Shown here one piece after another: positions 23,574-35,220 of a stretch of 64,000 bases of DNA (the first letter of the stretch is position 1; every line of letters begins with the position of its first letter). The stretch is taken from the NCBI GenBank assembly GCA_018292915.2, contig JACVVK020000295.1:573501-637500 (forward strand), read 5' to 3'. Source of the DNA: Batillaria attramentaria (lineage: Eukaryota > Mollusca > Gastropoda > Batillariidae). The notes beneath the pieces are model-generated. The model was not told the origin of the DNA. It made no database searches and saw only the letters and a program-made list of their open reading frames with translations. A program made the position numbers and the translations under genes.

Positions 23574-24236
23574 ATTGTAGTGGTGGAGACGCAGGCCTGG
23601 AGAAGAAAATTATAGAAAACAGTCAGCATGTTGCTTCATAAATTCCGCTAAATGATCTTAGAAAAATTACTGACTGTTTCTGGAAACTGCAGCAATGTGA
23701 TTCACTATCAAGATCAAAGACAAAGAACGAATGAAAAGCAAAGATGCATTTGCAGCCCACATTTTAAACATCGGAATCCCAGAAATCGACGACTCGCAAG
23801 AAGGCATAAACAGAAACTTCAACATACCCAAGGCAAGTCAAATAATCACGAACTAGGGACTACTGTACAATTATTACACCCAAGAGCGAAAAGACAGCGA
23901 TCGGAAGACAGTCTCAACCACAACAAAATTGACCGGAAGTGCAAGCAGAATCGCAGTCTCACACCTGTGACTTCCGATCTAAAAATAAAAAAATAAAAAA
24001 CATTGAGAGAAAATTCAGAGGTTGCCGGTGCATCAGACGCTCAAAATAATTTGACGCTCATCATAATTTTTCCAGCGATCTACCCTTTGTGACAGGGGAA
24101 GTAACAGCGGTGTTTCGCTCTGCTCGATCGGTTAGCAATCATGGCGGAAGACAGTCGTCTGGTCGGAGTAAGCTATGTTGATTAGAGAAGAAGGCAGTGT
24201 GGTTTCAAGGAATTGTGTGGATTAATTACAGCAATC
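23574..24236. promoter_or_regulatory. Divergent promoter region, GID8 / ARHGAP39
   Basis: About 660 bp separate the two start codons. ACCGGAAGTG at 23932-23941 is a strong ETS/GABP-type site. A possible GID8 leader exon donor, CACAG/GTGTGAG, reads on the minus strand at about 23961-23972. Two near-identical start contexts, CAATCATGGCGGAA (24134 onward) and CAATCATGGCAGAA (24232 onward), lie on the plus strand. The first opens a 14-codon uORF that stops before the ARHGAP39 ATG, and its ATGGCGG also resembles a YY1 site. Confidence 0.5.
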
Positions 24237-24247
24237 ATGGCAGAAAG
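24237..24247 (+). CDS. ARHGAP39: ARHGAP39/Vilse, first coding exon (11 nt)
   Basis: ATG GCA GAA AG followed by a perfect donor GTAAGT at 24248. The phase (2) fits the exon at 36422, whose first base completes an Arg codon to give MAER followed by WEWVEIIEP. Invertebrate homologues start in the same compact way directly before the first WW domain. An upstream ATG at 24139 gives only a 14-codon uORF ending in TAG. The assignment rests on splice phase, promoter context and the match of the joined N-terminus; cDNA would settle it. Confidence 0.7.
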
Positions 24248-27066
24248 GTAAGTTGAAAAAAATTTCATTGTTAGTTTTTGTCATAGACGTGACACACTCT
24301 GACGATTTTGTCTGGAACCGTGCTACTGGTACGGCAACCTGCCAAACAGGAAGACAGGTGCCTGTGTCCATTCATGTTCGCCCTGCCCCCCTCCCTCTCC
24401 CGGTACGATCCCGTTTAACAAGTCAAAAACGAAAACTACGCTCGTAGATATGTTGTCATGTATTACTGACGCATGGGACAGTTTATGTGACCAAGTGAAT
24501 ATCTTTTTGGACCGTTAAATGCATTGAATAGGGGAGTTCTTCCCTCACAACAGTGCATGCACGAAATGAGGGTTGAGTGCAGCCGTTCGTAGCGGGCGTT
24601 CAAGAAAACGCAGTGCCTCCGTGAAACAGTTCAAATACAGGTTAGAGAGACCCGGGTACTTTCGATTTTTGACAGCAGTGCTTCTGTTAGTTTCTTGCCT
24701 TCACAGTCATGAAATTTCTGCTAAAAGTGTAATTTGCAGACATCACAAATTTGTGTCAGTCAGTACAAGAGTGGAGCAGAGTACATCTTAACACCTGACT
24801 TTTTAAACAGAATATCACTTTGTCAGACTCTAATTTTCATTTCTGACGATAACAGTTGCCTGAGAATAAAAGTCAAACAGTAGACACCTCACCGCACCCC
24901 CTGACCCAAGCCAGGCCACCATCCTCCACCTCTAATTTCCAACCCCAACCTCACCCTTCAGGCTTCACTTGATCATGTCAATCAGAAAATCACAACCACT
25001 GTTTGAAATCTAGTTCTGTAATGAAGGTTTTCCCAATATCACAATCTGATCTGCCAGTTGTGGAGCAGATTACGTTCAAATTCAGATTACGTTACCATCT
25101 TTGATATTGTGGTAATAGAAAACGTGCAATGGGGACACTGAATATTCTCGGTTGTTTTGAATTGCACAGTGTCTTCTGTCTCAAACCGGTGTGCCCTGTC
25201 ACTAGCATTTAACTCCTTTTCAGTATAAATAACATGGTATGACCCATACAATTGTGTCTTCTCTAACTCAGTAACTGGCAACGGGTGAGTGAGTGGCACC
25301 ATTAGATAGGGTGGAAACAGCCTCCCCTGTACCCTTCCTCTGTACCCTTCATCTTGTCCCCCTAGCCTTGCCCACAGAAAAGATCCGCCCTCCGAGTAAT
25401 TGGTCAGCTGCTACAACTACCCACTCAGCAAACCCTCTGATAACCCCACACTGCCTCAGCCTGTGCAGTCTGCCAAGTGAGGAGGGTGAAGCTTGGCGAG
25501 CATCTCACAAGGTGGATGTGATGTGTGGTTGACAATTTGCTGTCTTCAGTTCCCACATTTACTGAGCACTTCAAGCTTACGCAGTGCTTGCGTGCATCAC
25601 TAAATGTGGCTGAGGTGGACACAGTGGTAATGAGAAGAGTCAAACCTGTATTTGCAAAACATGATCCCGGCCAGGTCATGTGGGATTGCCAGTCATGGGC
25701 GGCCTGTGTTTTACACAAGTTTACAGAGAGAGAGAGAGAGAGAGAGCAGTGCTTTTTAAAGTTCCATGTAAGAGGTTGTGTATACATGTATACAGAATGT
25801 TAGCCCCCCCCCCCCCCCCACACACACACACACACACACTGAGACTGGTTGATGGCTGCAAGTCAGCCACAGCAGTACCCAGCGGTTTCATAGACTTAGT
25901 GTAAGGACAGTATATCATTGACAGCTACATTTACAGGGACAAGTGCACTTTTAATTGTAATGACTATGGTCAAGCTGAGTGCATAGTTAAGCTTCTTGCT
26001 GCTTTTGCCTGCCAGTGACACAGAGAGAGAGATGGCCTGTTGGTACACGTGGTCTGTATACATATAATTTATACATCTACTGTATGTATTATTTTGATCT
26101 GGCCCTGCCCCAGTTGCTGCTTTTCCTCTTCTAGCTAGTGCTTCCTGTCCATAACAGTAGCATAGTTACATGACATGCACACAGCTGCTGAGACAGTTCT
26201 TTCTGTCTTTCTTTCTTGTCACATGGAATAATGCTTGAATGTTGTTTTCCTTGATAGTAATGTCAAATACATAAGTTCCATTAAAGGTGTTGAATGATGG
26301 TGAGAGAGAGAAAACGATCTAAGCTAAACAATAGAATTAGAAGTCATCTTACGCAAGTTTATGAAAAGGTTTCCTCTTCCCTTAACCCCTCCCCCCCCCC
26401 CCTTTACCCCTATCCCCTCACTTACTGACGGCCTCCTTTTCCCTTTCCCCACACACCCACCGTCCTCCATTTCTGCTTGCAAAACAACAACAACAACAAA
26501 CATTGAAAACCCCAAACAAAGACATTCTAAACAATCGCAAATGGCAGAACGATTAAGTTGCCGGTACTGAGTCTGCAGGCAAACTGGTTGCATCGATTTG
26601 AACGTATGGCCGTGTACAGTCATTCCATTAGGGTGTCGAAAATACGCAGACAGGGGTAGGCAGGTATGCCAGGGTTTAACGGCCCCGGAACAAGAGTGAT
26701 TGGAGACATCACTAACGGGCAGGTTATGCGGGCGAAGGGACAGCTATAGCCATCTGTACTAGAGCTAGGCGGACGGGCTGACAGTCCAGCTGAACACGAT
26801 TCAGTCCAGTCAGACTGGGCGGCCTTAGCTTTGGTGTGTCCTTGGCTGTCATGGACCTGTTACCTAAACAGATCCAGTTTGAATACAGTCGAAGGAAGAA
26901 ACAGTTCTTTGGCGCAATGGGACTGCTCGAAACAGTTCCGTCGTGCAATGGAACTACCTCTTTCAAGTCTCACGCTCTGATTGGGGTGTCCCGACGCGGA
27001 GGTAAAATCGTCCAGTCCGCTTGTTGCTGGCCCACTGGTGTCTGCATTTAAAGAAAAGAAAAGGGT

Positions 27067-27224
27067 CTTTGGGAGTTTAACGTCCTTTTCCACCACAAAC
27101 GGGTGATGTCAAAGACGGGACAACGATGAAAAAGCCAGCACACATTTGGCCCCATCCGGGATTTGAACTGACGACCCGAGCATTGGAAGTCCAACACTCT
27201 ACCACTGATTCGGCCACCCCGGCT
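27067..27224 (-). repeat. SINE family A, near full length
   Basis: Reads on the minus strand from a tRNA-like head (GCCGGGGTGGCCGAATC, GAGCATTGGAAG region, B-box near TTCAAATCCCGG) to the GGACGTTAAACTCCC tail. Purine-rich AGAAAAGAAAAG repeats on both sides may be the target-site duplication but are low-complexity. Confidence 0.8.
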
Positions 27225-27840
27225 CCCCAGAGAAAAGAAAAGAAAGGCAAACGTTGCCGGGACTCGCACCCGTGATCCAATCAATAAAATTTTCTGCGGG
27301 AATTTGAAGTCGAGTAGTCGCCATGTTATGAGGCCGGCGATCCGAGCGGGAGTAGAGGGTGGCGGGCAGGCGGGCGAACCGGCGTTATGGTGATCTTGAA
27401 TTCAAATCCAGTCCGACCATGCGAACCACTTTCAGTGCACTTGCTATACTGACGTGTCGTCCCACGTCGATGTATAGTGATTCACAGTCCACTTTTTTCA
27501 AGTATTGACACTCTTTGTAGCTCTGCGCGGCGAAGAGAGACCCCGACTCCGACTACGTAGACCTGTATGTAGTAAAAATCCAAAAGCAAGGGGGTGAGCA
27601 CAAATCACGCACCAGCTTGATGAGAAGTAGTCAGTCGGCACTGATTATTCAGAATGACCCCTCCCCCCTCCCCTTCCCCCGAAAGAGAGAGAGAGCGAGA
27701 GAGAGGCAATGAAACCTTTATTTATCAACGGTAAAGCTGTTGGCACAGTGACCATTTCATTATTTTAAAACTGAGAAAGAGAGACAGAGGAGCAGAGACA
27801 GAGAGATGATGATGATGATGATGATGAAACTTTATTACAC

Positions 27841-27885
27841 AAGGATTGAGATAGGTTCACGAGAACCTGTCCGACAATCTGTCTT
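27841..27885 (-). repeat. LINE-type 3' tail remnant with (ATC)n
   Basis: (GATGAT)n at 27807-27828 followed by GAAACTTTATTACACAAGG reads on the minus strand as AATAAAGTTTC plus (ATC)n, a tail form typical of LINE- or SINE-derived insertions. Only the tail is evident. Confidence 0.35.
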
Positions 27886-27928
27886 TGCTAGAGCCTCGGA
27901 GAGAGAGAGAGAGAGGGGGGGGGGGGGA

Positions 27929-28102
27929 GCCGGGGTGGCCGAATGGTAGAGCGTTGGACTTCTAATGCTCGGGCCGTGAGTTCGTATCCCGGCTGGGGCC
28001 AAATATTTGTGCTGGCTTTTTCGTCCGTCCGTTGCCCCGTCTTCGATATCACCCCGGTATGTGGTGGACAAGGACGTTAAACCCCCAAACACCCACCCAC
28101 CC
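27929..28102 (+). repeat. SINE family A, full-length copy (reference copy here)
   Basis: The head GCCGGGGTGGCCGAATGGTA with a B-box-like GAGTTCGTATCCC resembles tRNA-Ser/Leu. The body runs from AAATATTTGTGCTGGC to GGACGTTAAACCCCCAAAC and ends in a (CACC)n tail, about 170 bp in all. It is embedded in (GA)n on both sides. Confidence 0.85.
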
Positions 28103-28314
28103 GAGAGAGAGCTAGAGAGAGAGAGAGAGAGAGAGCTAGAGAGAGAGAGAGAGAGCTCTAGATGTGTCTTGAGTGAGAGAGGAAGGAAACCTCTTGGTTC
28201 TGCTGGCCTGCTCAGGTATTCAGTACAGCTTGCTACGGGCGTAGACGCGTTCAGTATTCAACTCAATTCAGTGGCCATTTTGCGAATGACGGGTAATGCT
28301 GGCTTTTCGGTGCC

Positions 28315-28572
28315 GGTAATCTTGAAGAATAGTATACGAAATTCTGGGAGCTATTTGCACGCACTTTTTTGGGTGCTTTCGGTTCTGCTCGATGCAAAGA
28401 GACGTAAGACACCCTCACCTGCTCACTTTGACCTCTCCTTCCCCACATGTGGGTGCAAATGATTTATTTCATTTCACGAGTAGGGGTATGCATGCAAATC
28501 CAATGCGCCTTTTTGGTTGCTGATCACATGGGCACAACGTCAGAATTTCGTATACTGTTCTTCAAGATTACC
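28315..28572. mobile_element. 258-bp MITE with 32-bp terminal inverted repeats and 8-bp target duplication
   Basis: The left arm 28315-28346 starts GGTAATCTTGAAGAATAGTA and the right arm 28541-28572 is its complement with a single mismatch. The 8-bp TCGGTGCC flanks the element directly on both sides (28307-28314 and 28573-28580). There is no coding capacity. An 8-bp duplication fits hAT, P or Merlin groups; the TIR start GGTAATC is not diagnostic to me. Confidence 0.88.
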
Positions 28573-28636
28573 TCGGTGCCAGAACAAGAAGTCAGTCGGT
28601 CATGAACAGAATGGTGTCACTGTCGACACACTTGTC

Positions 28637-28675
<39 letters not shown>

Positions 28676-29719
28676 AGAGGCGGCCTTGTTTTAGACTGAT
28701 TTCGAGTCTGACGACTGAAGGGAGTGAAGGGCTTCCCGTGATTCTGACACACCGTTGGTTTGTTCGCTTCAGTTCTGGGAAGTTTTTTTTTGAAACACTA
28801 AATCGCATTCAATGGAAGTGGCAAATTTATGTAAAATGATTGGTAAACCACCGAGTGACGACACCTATCCCGGCAGCCGTACGGAAAGACGCACCAGCCG
28901 GACACACAAAGCGCCCCCCCCCCCCCACACACACACAGACAGATACCCAAAAGTTCCCCTGGCCCCCATCCCTTTGCGCTGGCTGTTGGACTTAAAACTA
29001 TGTGGGCAAAACCCAAACCCAAACAGCATTTAACAGACGGGTTATATATATATATTGCATCGTCCAGCGCAGGTCTTGCTGTACTGGAACCATCTGTGTA
29101 CAGACATGATGCTTCGGCTGTGCCTTGCACACAGTATTGTGTGTCTAGGTCCACGCTAGGTAAACGGGCTTGTCACGCTTTCGACACTTCAACACATCAG
29201 GTCCAACAGCGTCGGGGGAAACCTGTCGGAAACGACTAGACCAAAGTCAACGAAGCACATTCTGCACTGACACGACTTATAGTCCCTTTCAAAAAAAAAA
29301 AAAAAGAAAAAAAAAAAGCTCAGATGCTAATGTTTAACAACTTACAGATCGGTCCTTCTAGACGTAAGTAGTATGCGTTAATCAATGTATAGTCTGTGGT
29401 CTGAGGTCATATGCCGACTTACTACACAATCATTTTCTCTCCGTAAGTTTGCGTTGAAGGGCATACCAACAGCACGGATCAGTGTACATGTATGAGTTCT
29501 CAGTGGTTGAGAGTGGTATCTGTGTAGAATACCTGTCTCCGCCTATTACTAGTCTTAGACCCATCAGGCTAGGGGACTTTCCGTCATTTGACCGTTCCAT
29601 ATTATACTTTTATAGTATTAATATTCTCCACAGAATGAGAGAGAGAGAGGGGAGGGGGTGCGTCTTTTTCCACCATATTGGAGAGACTAGAGAGAGAGAG
29701 AGGGGGCGGGACACGCGCG

Positions 29720-29723
<4 letters not shown>

Positions 29724-29795
<72 letters not shown>
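29724..29795. repeat. (CA)n microsatellite
   Basis: About 36 units, preceded by a CG-alternating patch. Long open frames on both strands here are translated repeats. Confidence 0.95.
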
Positions 29796-29796
<1 letters not shown>

Positions 29797-30265
29797 CACA
29801 TGCACGCACGAATACACCCCCTTGAACAGGGTCTTTCTCTAACACCCAACCCAAGGCGGCTTTCCGAATTCAGTGTCGCATCACAGTCATGCAGACGAGA
29901 TGTGTGACAGAAGGAGGCTAGAAGTCCTATGAGATCGCAGTACATGTTCACGGCGTTAGTGTAAGTCTGTAGTCACTGAGTCCTCCTCCCCTCTGCCCTC
30001 ACCCTGAGCGACACGTAATGAGCCTTCATCAGACATCACTTGATACGACTGATTACCTCACGCTAGCTCTTGTCAGTGTGTGTCTGTTCGACGGATGATT
30101 ATGCATCAGCGTGGCGTAGGTGTGATCAGTTGTCATTGATACTCGGCCGTGAGCGCTGGAAATTTCGGTATCGTCTCGCTTTGACATGCATGCTGTGCAG
30201 TTACAGTACTGTACTAAAACAATTGCAACGGCCATGCAGGCTCTTGGTTGCCGCAAGCCACTGAG

Positions 30266-30435
30266 CGGGTGGATGGGTGTTTGGGAGTTTAACGTCCTTT
30301 TCCGCCACATAAGGGTGATATCAAAGACGGGGCAACCAGAAAAAAGGTCAGCACAAATATTTGGCCCCAGCCGGCGGGATTCGAACTCACGACCCGAGCA
30401 TTGGGAGTCCAACGCTCTACGATTCGGCCACCCCG
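30266..30435 (-). repeat. SINE family A, full length with perfect target-site duplication
   Basis: A complete minus-strand copy flanked by the direct repeat GCAAGCCACTGAG at 30253-30265 and 30436-30448. The perfect 13-bp duplication indicates a comparatively recent retroposition. Confidence 0.9.
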
Positions 30436-30529
30436 GCAAGCCACTGAGATCGAGTAAACGGTGTTTTGCTCGCAGAAGCACTCTTGCGCGGACTAGCACT
30501 GACACGCCCCTGCTTTAACAGTCTACCCT

Positions 30530-30538
<9 letters not shown>

Positions 30539-30612
<74 letters not shown>
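30539..30612. repeat. (CA)n microsatellite
   Basis: About 36 units, ending in a (CG)n patch immediately before the LINE fragment. Confidence 0.95.
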
Positions 30613-30613
<1 letters not shown>

Positions 30614-30654
30614 CTGCGCGCGCGCGTTTCTATGCAGTCTCCCTGTCTGTCCTC

Positions 30655-31379
30655 TACTAACTTTCATCTGTGTGCGTCAACCGGCACAATAGTAGACAAC
30701 AAACTAGACTTCACTCAGAACACTGATTTTATCGTGAAGAAGGCCAACCAGCGTCTGTACCTCCTTAGAAAACTGAGAGCTTTTAATGTTTGTCCTGAAA
30801 TTTTAGAAACTGTATAGTAGAAGTTTAATTGAAAGTGTACTGCACTACTGGCATTTAACATCGTAGTCTGGTACGGCAGTCTCAGCATGAAGAACAAAGC
30901 AAGGCTGTCTCGTATAGTCAGAGTGGCAGGAAAGATAGTTGGCCTGGGTCAGTACTCTCTAGATGATCTTTATATAAAGGCTGTCAGGAGGAAGGCCACT
31001 ACAATTGTCAACGACCCCACCCACCCCCTCCATGATCAGTTCCAAGAACTCCCGTCTGGGCGCCGCTACAGAGTACCGAGAGCGAGGAAAAATTTGTTTA
31101 AGAAATCTTTCATTCCCTCAGCAGTATCTATTTTAAACTCATGACTGTGTTTACTGCCCATCCCCAGTATGTATAGATTTTATTTGTTGAGATTTTCATA
31201 ACTGTGCTTACTCCTCAGCTGTGTCATGTCCGCTATGCCCTTGCCATCTTTTAGTTTAGATTTCTTAGTTTAGTAGCATAGTATTAGACTTGGACATCAC
31301 ACATTACTTTAGGATCTGTGTTTAATATGGCATGTATGGATTTATATGTCTAGATAAATTAATGTAGGGGTGCGTGTGT

Positions 31380-31436
<57 letters not shown>

Positions 31437-31495
31437 CCAGAAGAAAATTTTCTGCCATCGACAGACAATAAAGTTATATTGAATTGAATTGAAAC
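30655..31495 (+). pseudogene. LINE reverse-transcriptase ORF 3' end (L2/CR1-like), degenerate
   Basis: Two in-strand reading blocks, GTIVDNKLDF to LRAFNVCPEILETV (to 30814) and NKARLSRIVRVAGKIVGLGQ to FIPSAVSILNS (to 31143), match the C-terminal part of L2/CR1-type LINE polyproteins, including the PSGRRYR motif. They are separated by stops and a frameshift at 30815-30880. A 3' UTR follows with a (TG)n insertion at 31369-31434 and a tail GACAATAAAGTTATATTGAA at 31464-31483 plus ATTGAA repeats. The element is dead and truncated at its 5' end. Confidence 0.8.
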
Positions 31496-32176
31496 GACCC
31501 CACCATGATAACCATTGCACACGCCAGTAAAATCTCCAGAAACCCGGCAGTACGTGCATCATAATGCTGCGCTCAGTATACACATTTCCTCTCACTCAGG
31601 ACCTCCCCCCCCCCCCTTCTTCCCCCGTAACCCCCCCCCCCCCCCAAAAAAAAAAGAAAAAAAGAAAAAAAAAGAAAAAAAAACAACGGTAAGACATACG
31701 CGTATGTGTGCTATGTTTGTCCACCGCCGGTTTGCCCACAGCCAGTTGGAGTTTCCTCAAAACCTGGTTTAGCCGTACGTGTGGCCTTGCTGCCTTGTGT
31801 GCTCAGGCCACCTACGGTCAGTGTACGGCCGCTCGACCCCTACCATTACGGGAAAACTCCCCCCTGATTGCTAGTTTGCGTGTCGACTTCTAAACGCGCT
31901 CTTGACAGGAGAGTCAGTTTCTGGACAGGAGAGTCAATTTCTGGGACGGTTAACTGACATCTAATCAGTTTCACCGCACGCGTGGGTCAGTGAGGGGGTG
32001 TGACAACCGGGGCTGTAGACACAGTGTAGACTAAAAATCACAGATATCTGATCGTAGCTTTCAGTGTGAGACCTTCGTAACTCACAGTTACAGTTACACA
32101 TACTGACACAGGTCAAGTTGTCTTGTCGTTGAGTCATCCGTGTCTCAAAGTCAAATGGTTACGGTCAGTGGCGGTA

Positions 32177-32184
<8 letters not shown>

Positions 32185-32249
<65 letters not shown>
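32185..32249. repeat. (TG)n microsatellite
   Basis: About 32 uninterrupted TG units in ARHGAP39 intron 1. Confidence 0.95.
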
Positions 32250-32251
<2 letters not shown>

Positions 32252-33259
32252 GACACATAAATTTACTTCTGTCAGATGGCGGTGGATCGCAGTGCAGATG
32301 ACAATTGTCAGGTGTTCTGAATTTGAAAATCAGACTTGTTTTGTATCAGAGCGTTTGAAGTCCTTCTTGTTTGGTTGCCATGTCACAGTTACATGTAGTG
32401 ATGTATGCATTATCTCTGAACCATGCATTTTAAAGATTATTACCTGGCCGCATGTCAGTACCCGTTTCTGATTTGAAACACCACAGTACACGTGTACGAA
32501 ACGGCAACTGAGTTCTCGGGGTGTAACAATTGTAAGGTTGGTTAGATGCCTGCGGGTTTTCAGGCCATTATCCACCATCCATACCAAAGACTCAAGTTGG
32601 ACAACAAGGAAAGCGCCAAAACAAATCGAAATGTTTGGCAACCAGCGGCCGTAACTGTCTTGAATTCAAGGCCCGTGGCAAAGTGACGTTGATCACATTC
32701 TGATGATTCAGACCTGATGATCGAAAATGCCACGACCTTTTTGATGGATCTCTACAATGCAAGAAGTCGACAGTCTTTAGGCTGTCTTTCCGATGACACA
32801 ACAAACAGCCCCATTGTGGTGTCTGGCGAATCACTCATGCCTCCGTTGTTGGGGGAAAGCTACGTGTCCAGGAAACCAGACGTGCAGAGTCGAGTCAGTC
32901 GAGTGTGTGGGAGGTCTGAGTCGTGTTCAGGGTTCTGTAAATATAATCTATTGCTGTTTACCCTCGCTGCATGTCCGACAACAGGCTTTTGTTCTAAAAA
33001 GCTTTCAAGATAACCTCTGCTGTGTAAACCGCGTGTTGCAGAGCTATGCAAATTCAGTTTAGCTCTTTTGGGGAGACTGAGGGGTGAGAGGGCAACTAGG
33101 GTGCGATGCAGCTTATTAATATGATGGAATGCCCGTATGAGGTCAGCATTCGTGCCGGTATCACCATCAGAAAGAAAGAAAGTTGAGAAGGTTGGGTAGG
33201 AGAGGAGGGTGCCGGGGTGGGGAGGGGGGGGGTTAGAAAATGTGCCCAAGGAGGGTAGG

Positions 33260-33411
33260 TTGGTGGGTGTTCACGGGTTTAACGTCCTTTTCCACCCCAC
33301 ACGAGGAGAAAAAAAACCAAAAAGCATAAATTTTGGTTCCCAGTAGTTATTCAAACTCACGACCCGAGCACTGGAAAGTCCGACGCTCTGCCGCTTGGCT
33401 GTCCCGGCTTT
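33260..33411 (-). repeat. SINE family A, diverged copy
   Basis: Minus-strand match to the family (GTTTAACGTCCTTTTCCACC near the tail, CACGACCCGAGCACTGG in the head) with a degraded middle. A compound (TG)n(AG)n microsatellite follows at 33443-33529. Confidence 0.75.
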
Positions 33412-33440
33412 CCCCACAATAACGGAAGAGAGAGAAGTGG

Positions 33441-33442
<2 letters not shown>

Positions 33443-33529
<87 letters not shown>
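33443..33529. repeat. (TG)n(AG)n compound microsatellite
   Basis: About 30 TG units pass directly into about 13 AG units. The same TG-to-AG transition recurs at 38405-38525. Confidence 0.95.
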
Positions 33530-34354
33530 TTGCTTCAACCGTGGCGGACATGCCCCAGTTGCCCCAAAGAGATGCTGTAACACCACAAACCAAAGCCGAT
33601 TATCCCAGACACAAGCGCGCCCATTCAGGGCCTGTGTTGTCCCATACCATCGCGAGAGTCAACCATTCCTCAGCTTTTGACGAGCTTACCTGGCCACGGT
33701 AATTACGCCTATCGCGCGACCTTTTCAAAACATCGTCCACACACTTCATTACGGACACGCCGAGGTAAGGGTGGGCTGGTTGGCTTTTGAAGATCCTCTG
33801 CAATGAAAACTGCCTCCCCTGAAGGCTTGGCGGACTCAAGCAAACAGCTTTGATACATAAAAAGAGGCAACATTAGAAACAAGTCTGTCCATCAATGACA
33901 GTGCACTTTATGCCGCGTGAAATTATGCATTACACATTTTCTCAAGTTGTACGAAAAGCAAGAGGTGGTTTTAGCAGCAAGAGATGTACTATATTTGTAC
34001 AAACGGTATAAATGCCTATATAAGGCCAGTGCTTTACCAGCAAAATGTGTAACTTAGTATGTATACATGTATGCATACGTACGTCTTTGACCTTCCGGGT
34101 CGGACCATTTCCTTGGGGGGGGGGGGGAGGGGGCGATAAAGTAACGCGTCGACGATTCAGTGTTTGCTGGCGCGCGGGGGTTGGGGGGGGGGGGGCAGAC
34201 GTTCGATTCTTATCTGTATGATCGCCGATTTTTCGCTCAGTTTGGGGGGGGGGGGGGGAAACCAAAGCTCAAAGGGAGGGGGTTTAGTGGGGGGGGGGGG
34301 GGCTCAGCGCCCAGTGTGTCGAGAAGCTACATGCTCACACTTTTCTGCTTTTTG

Positions 34355-34388
34355 TTATGTTGTTTCCATAGTAATGGAAACAACATAA
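34355..34388. repeat. Perfect hairpin, 15-bp arms with 4-nt loop
   Basis: TTATGTTGTTTCCAT (34355-34369), loop AGTA, then the exact complement ATGGAAACAACATAA (34374-34388). It lies about 200 bp before the 306-bp dimer and may belong to the same repeat. Confidence 0.85.
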
Positions 34389-34604
34389 TAGGACGGGCTA
34401 AAAATTTCCACGTTCATAGGCAAGCATCTGTGGTACAAACGCACGTCACTGCCGATCTCCCGCAGAGACGATTTTGCAAGTGTAACTCTGACAATGACGT
34501 AAGAAAACTTGCGTCATCGATGCTGACGCGTATGGTGTTCCGAACGCACTTCTCCTCCTCAGTGAGTGCCGTCTGTGCGGATGTGTGTGCGTGTGTGCGT
34601 GTGT

Positions 34605-35220
34605 GAATTGTGTCCAGGCCCGTTTCTTGGAAAATACTCAACCGAATGGCTTCAAATTTGGGGTATCCAAATATATCAAAATGTTACATTAGACGATTCA
34701 AGCGTGTGATGATTGCTTACGTGATTTGGGAGTTATCGCCCTTTTGAGACAAGTTGGTTGTCTTTCGTGTACAGGCGTAATATTTATTTAAATCACTCAA
34801 TTTTTTGGCAGTAGATAGCTTGAATACGGACTCTGAACAGAGTCACTACTAGAAAATGGTCGCTCTTATAGTTTTCATGTAAACCGAGCCTGAGTTGACA
34901 TTGCATGTGAACCCAGTTCAGATGCCTATTTCTCCGAAAATACTGAACCGATCGATTTCAAATTTGGGGTTTCTTAATGAATCAAGATTGTTGAATAGAA
35001 GGCCCGATCCAGGTACGATTGCACACATGATTTGCGAGTTATCGCCCTTTTCAGAAAAAAGTGGCTTTCTGGCGATTAAAGGCGTAATATTTACCTAAAC
35101 CATTCTATTTTTTGGACATAGATAGCATGAATACGGACTCTCAACTAAGTGAATTTTGAAGGTTGTCGCTTTTATACTTTTGGCGTAAGCCGTACCTGAT
35201 GAAAGTGCTGGTGAACACAC
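34605..35220. repeat. Diverged tandem dimer, about 306-bp unit
   Basis: Anchor words recur at constant offset: AAAATACT(C/G)AACCGA at 34631 and 34937; GAGTTATCGCCCTTTT at about 34730 and 35036; GGCGTAATATTTA at 34774 and 35081; ATAGATAGC or GTAGATAGC followed by TGAATACGGACTCT in both. Offsets are 306-307 bp. No coding capacity is evident. Confidence 0.82.

Noticed and set aside
23652..23996. 114-codon frame upstream of GID8 on the plus strand
   Set aside because: Lies in the divergent promoter/leader region, Arg/Lys/Gln-rich by composition, with no homology recognised.
27929..28003. Possible functional tRNA gene (also the heads at 30.4 and 39.0 kb)
   Set aside because: Acceptor and anticodon stems do not close properly, and each is followed by the same SINE body and tail, so these are tRNA-derived SINE heads.
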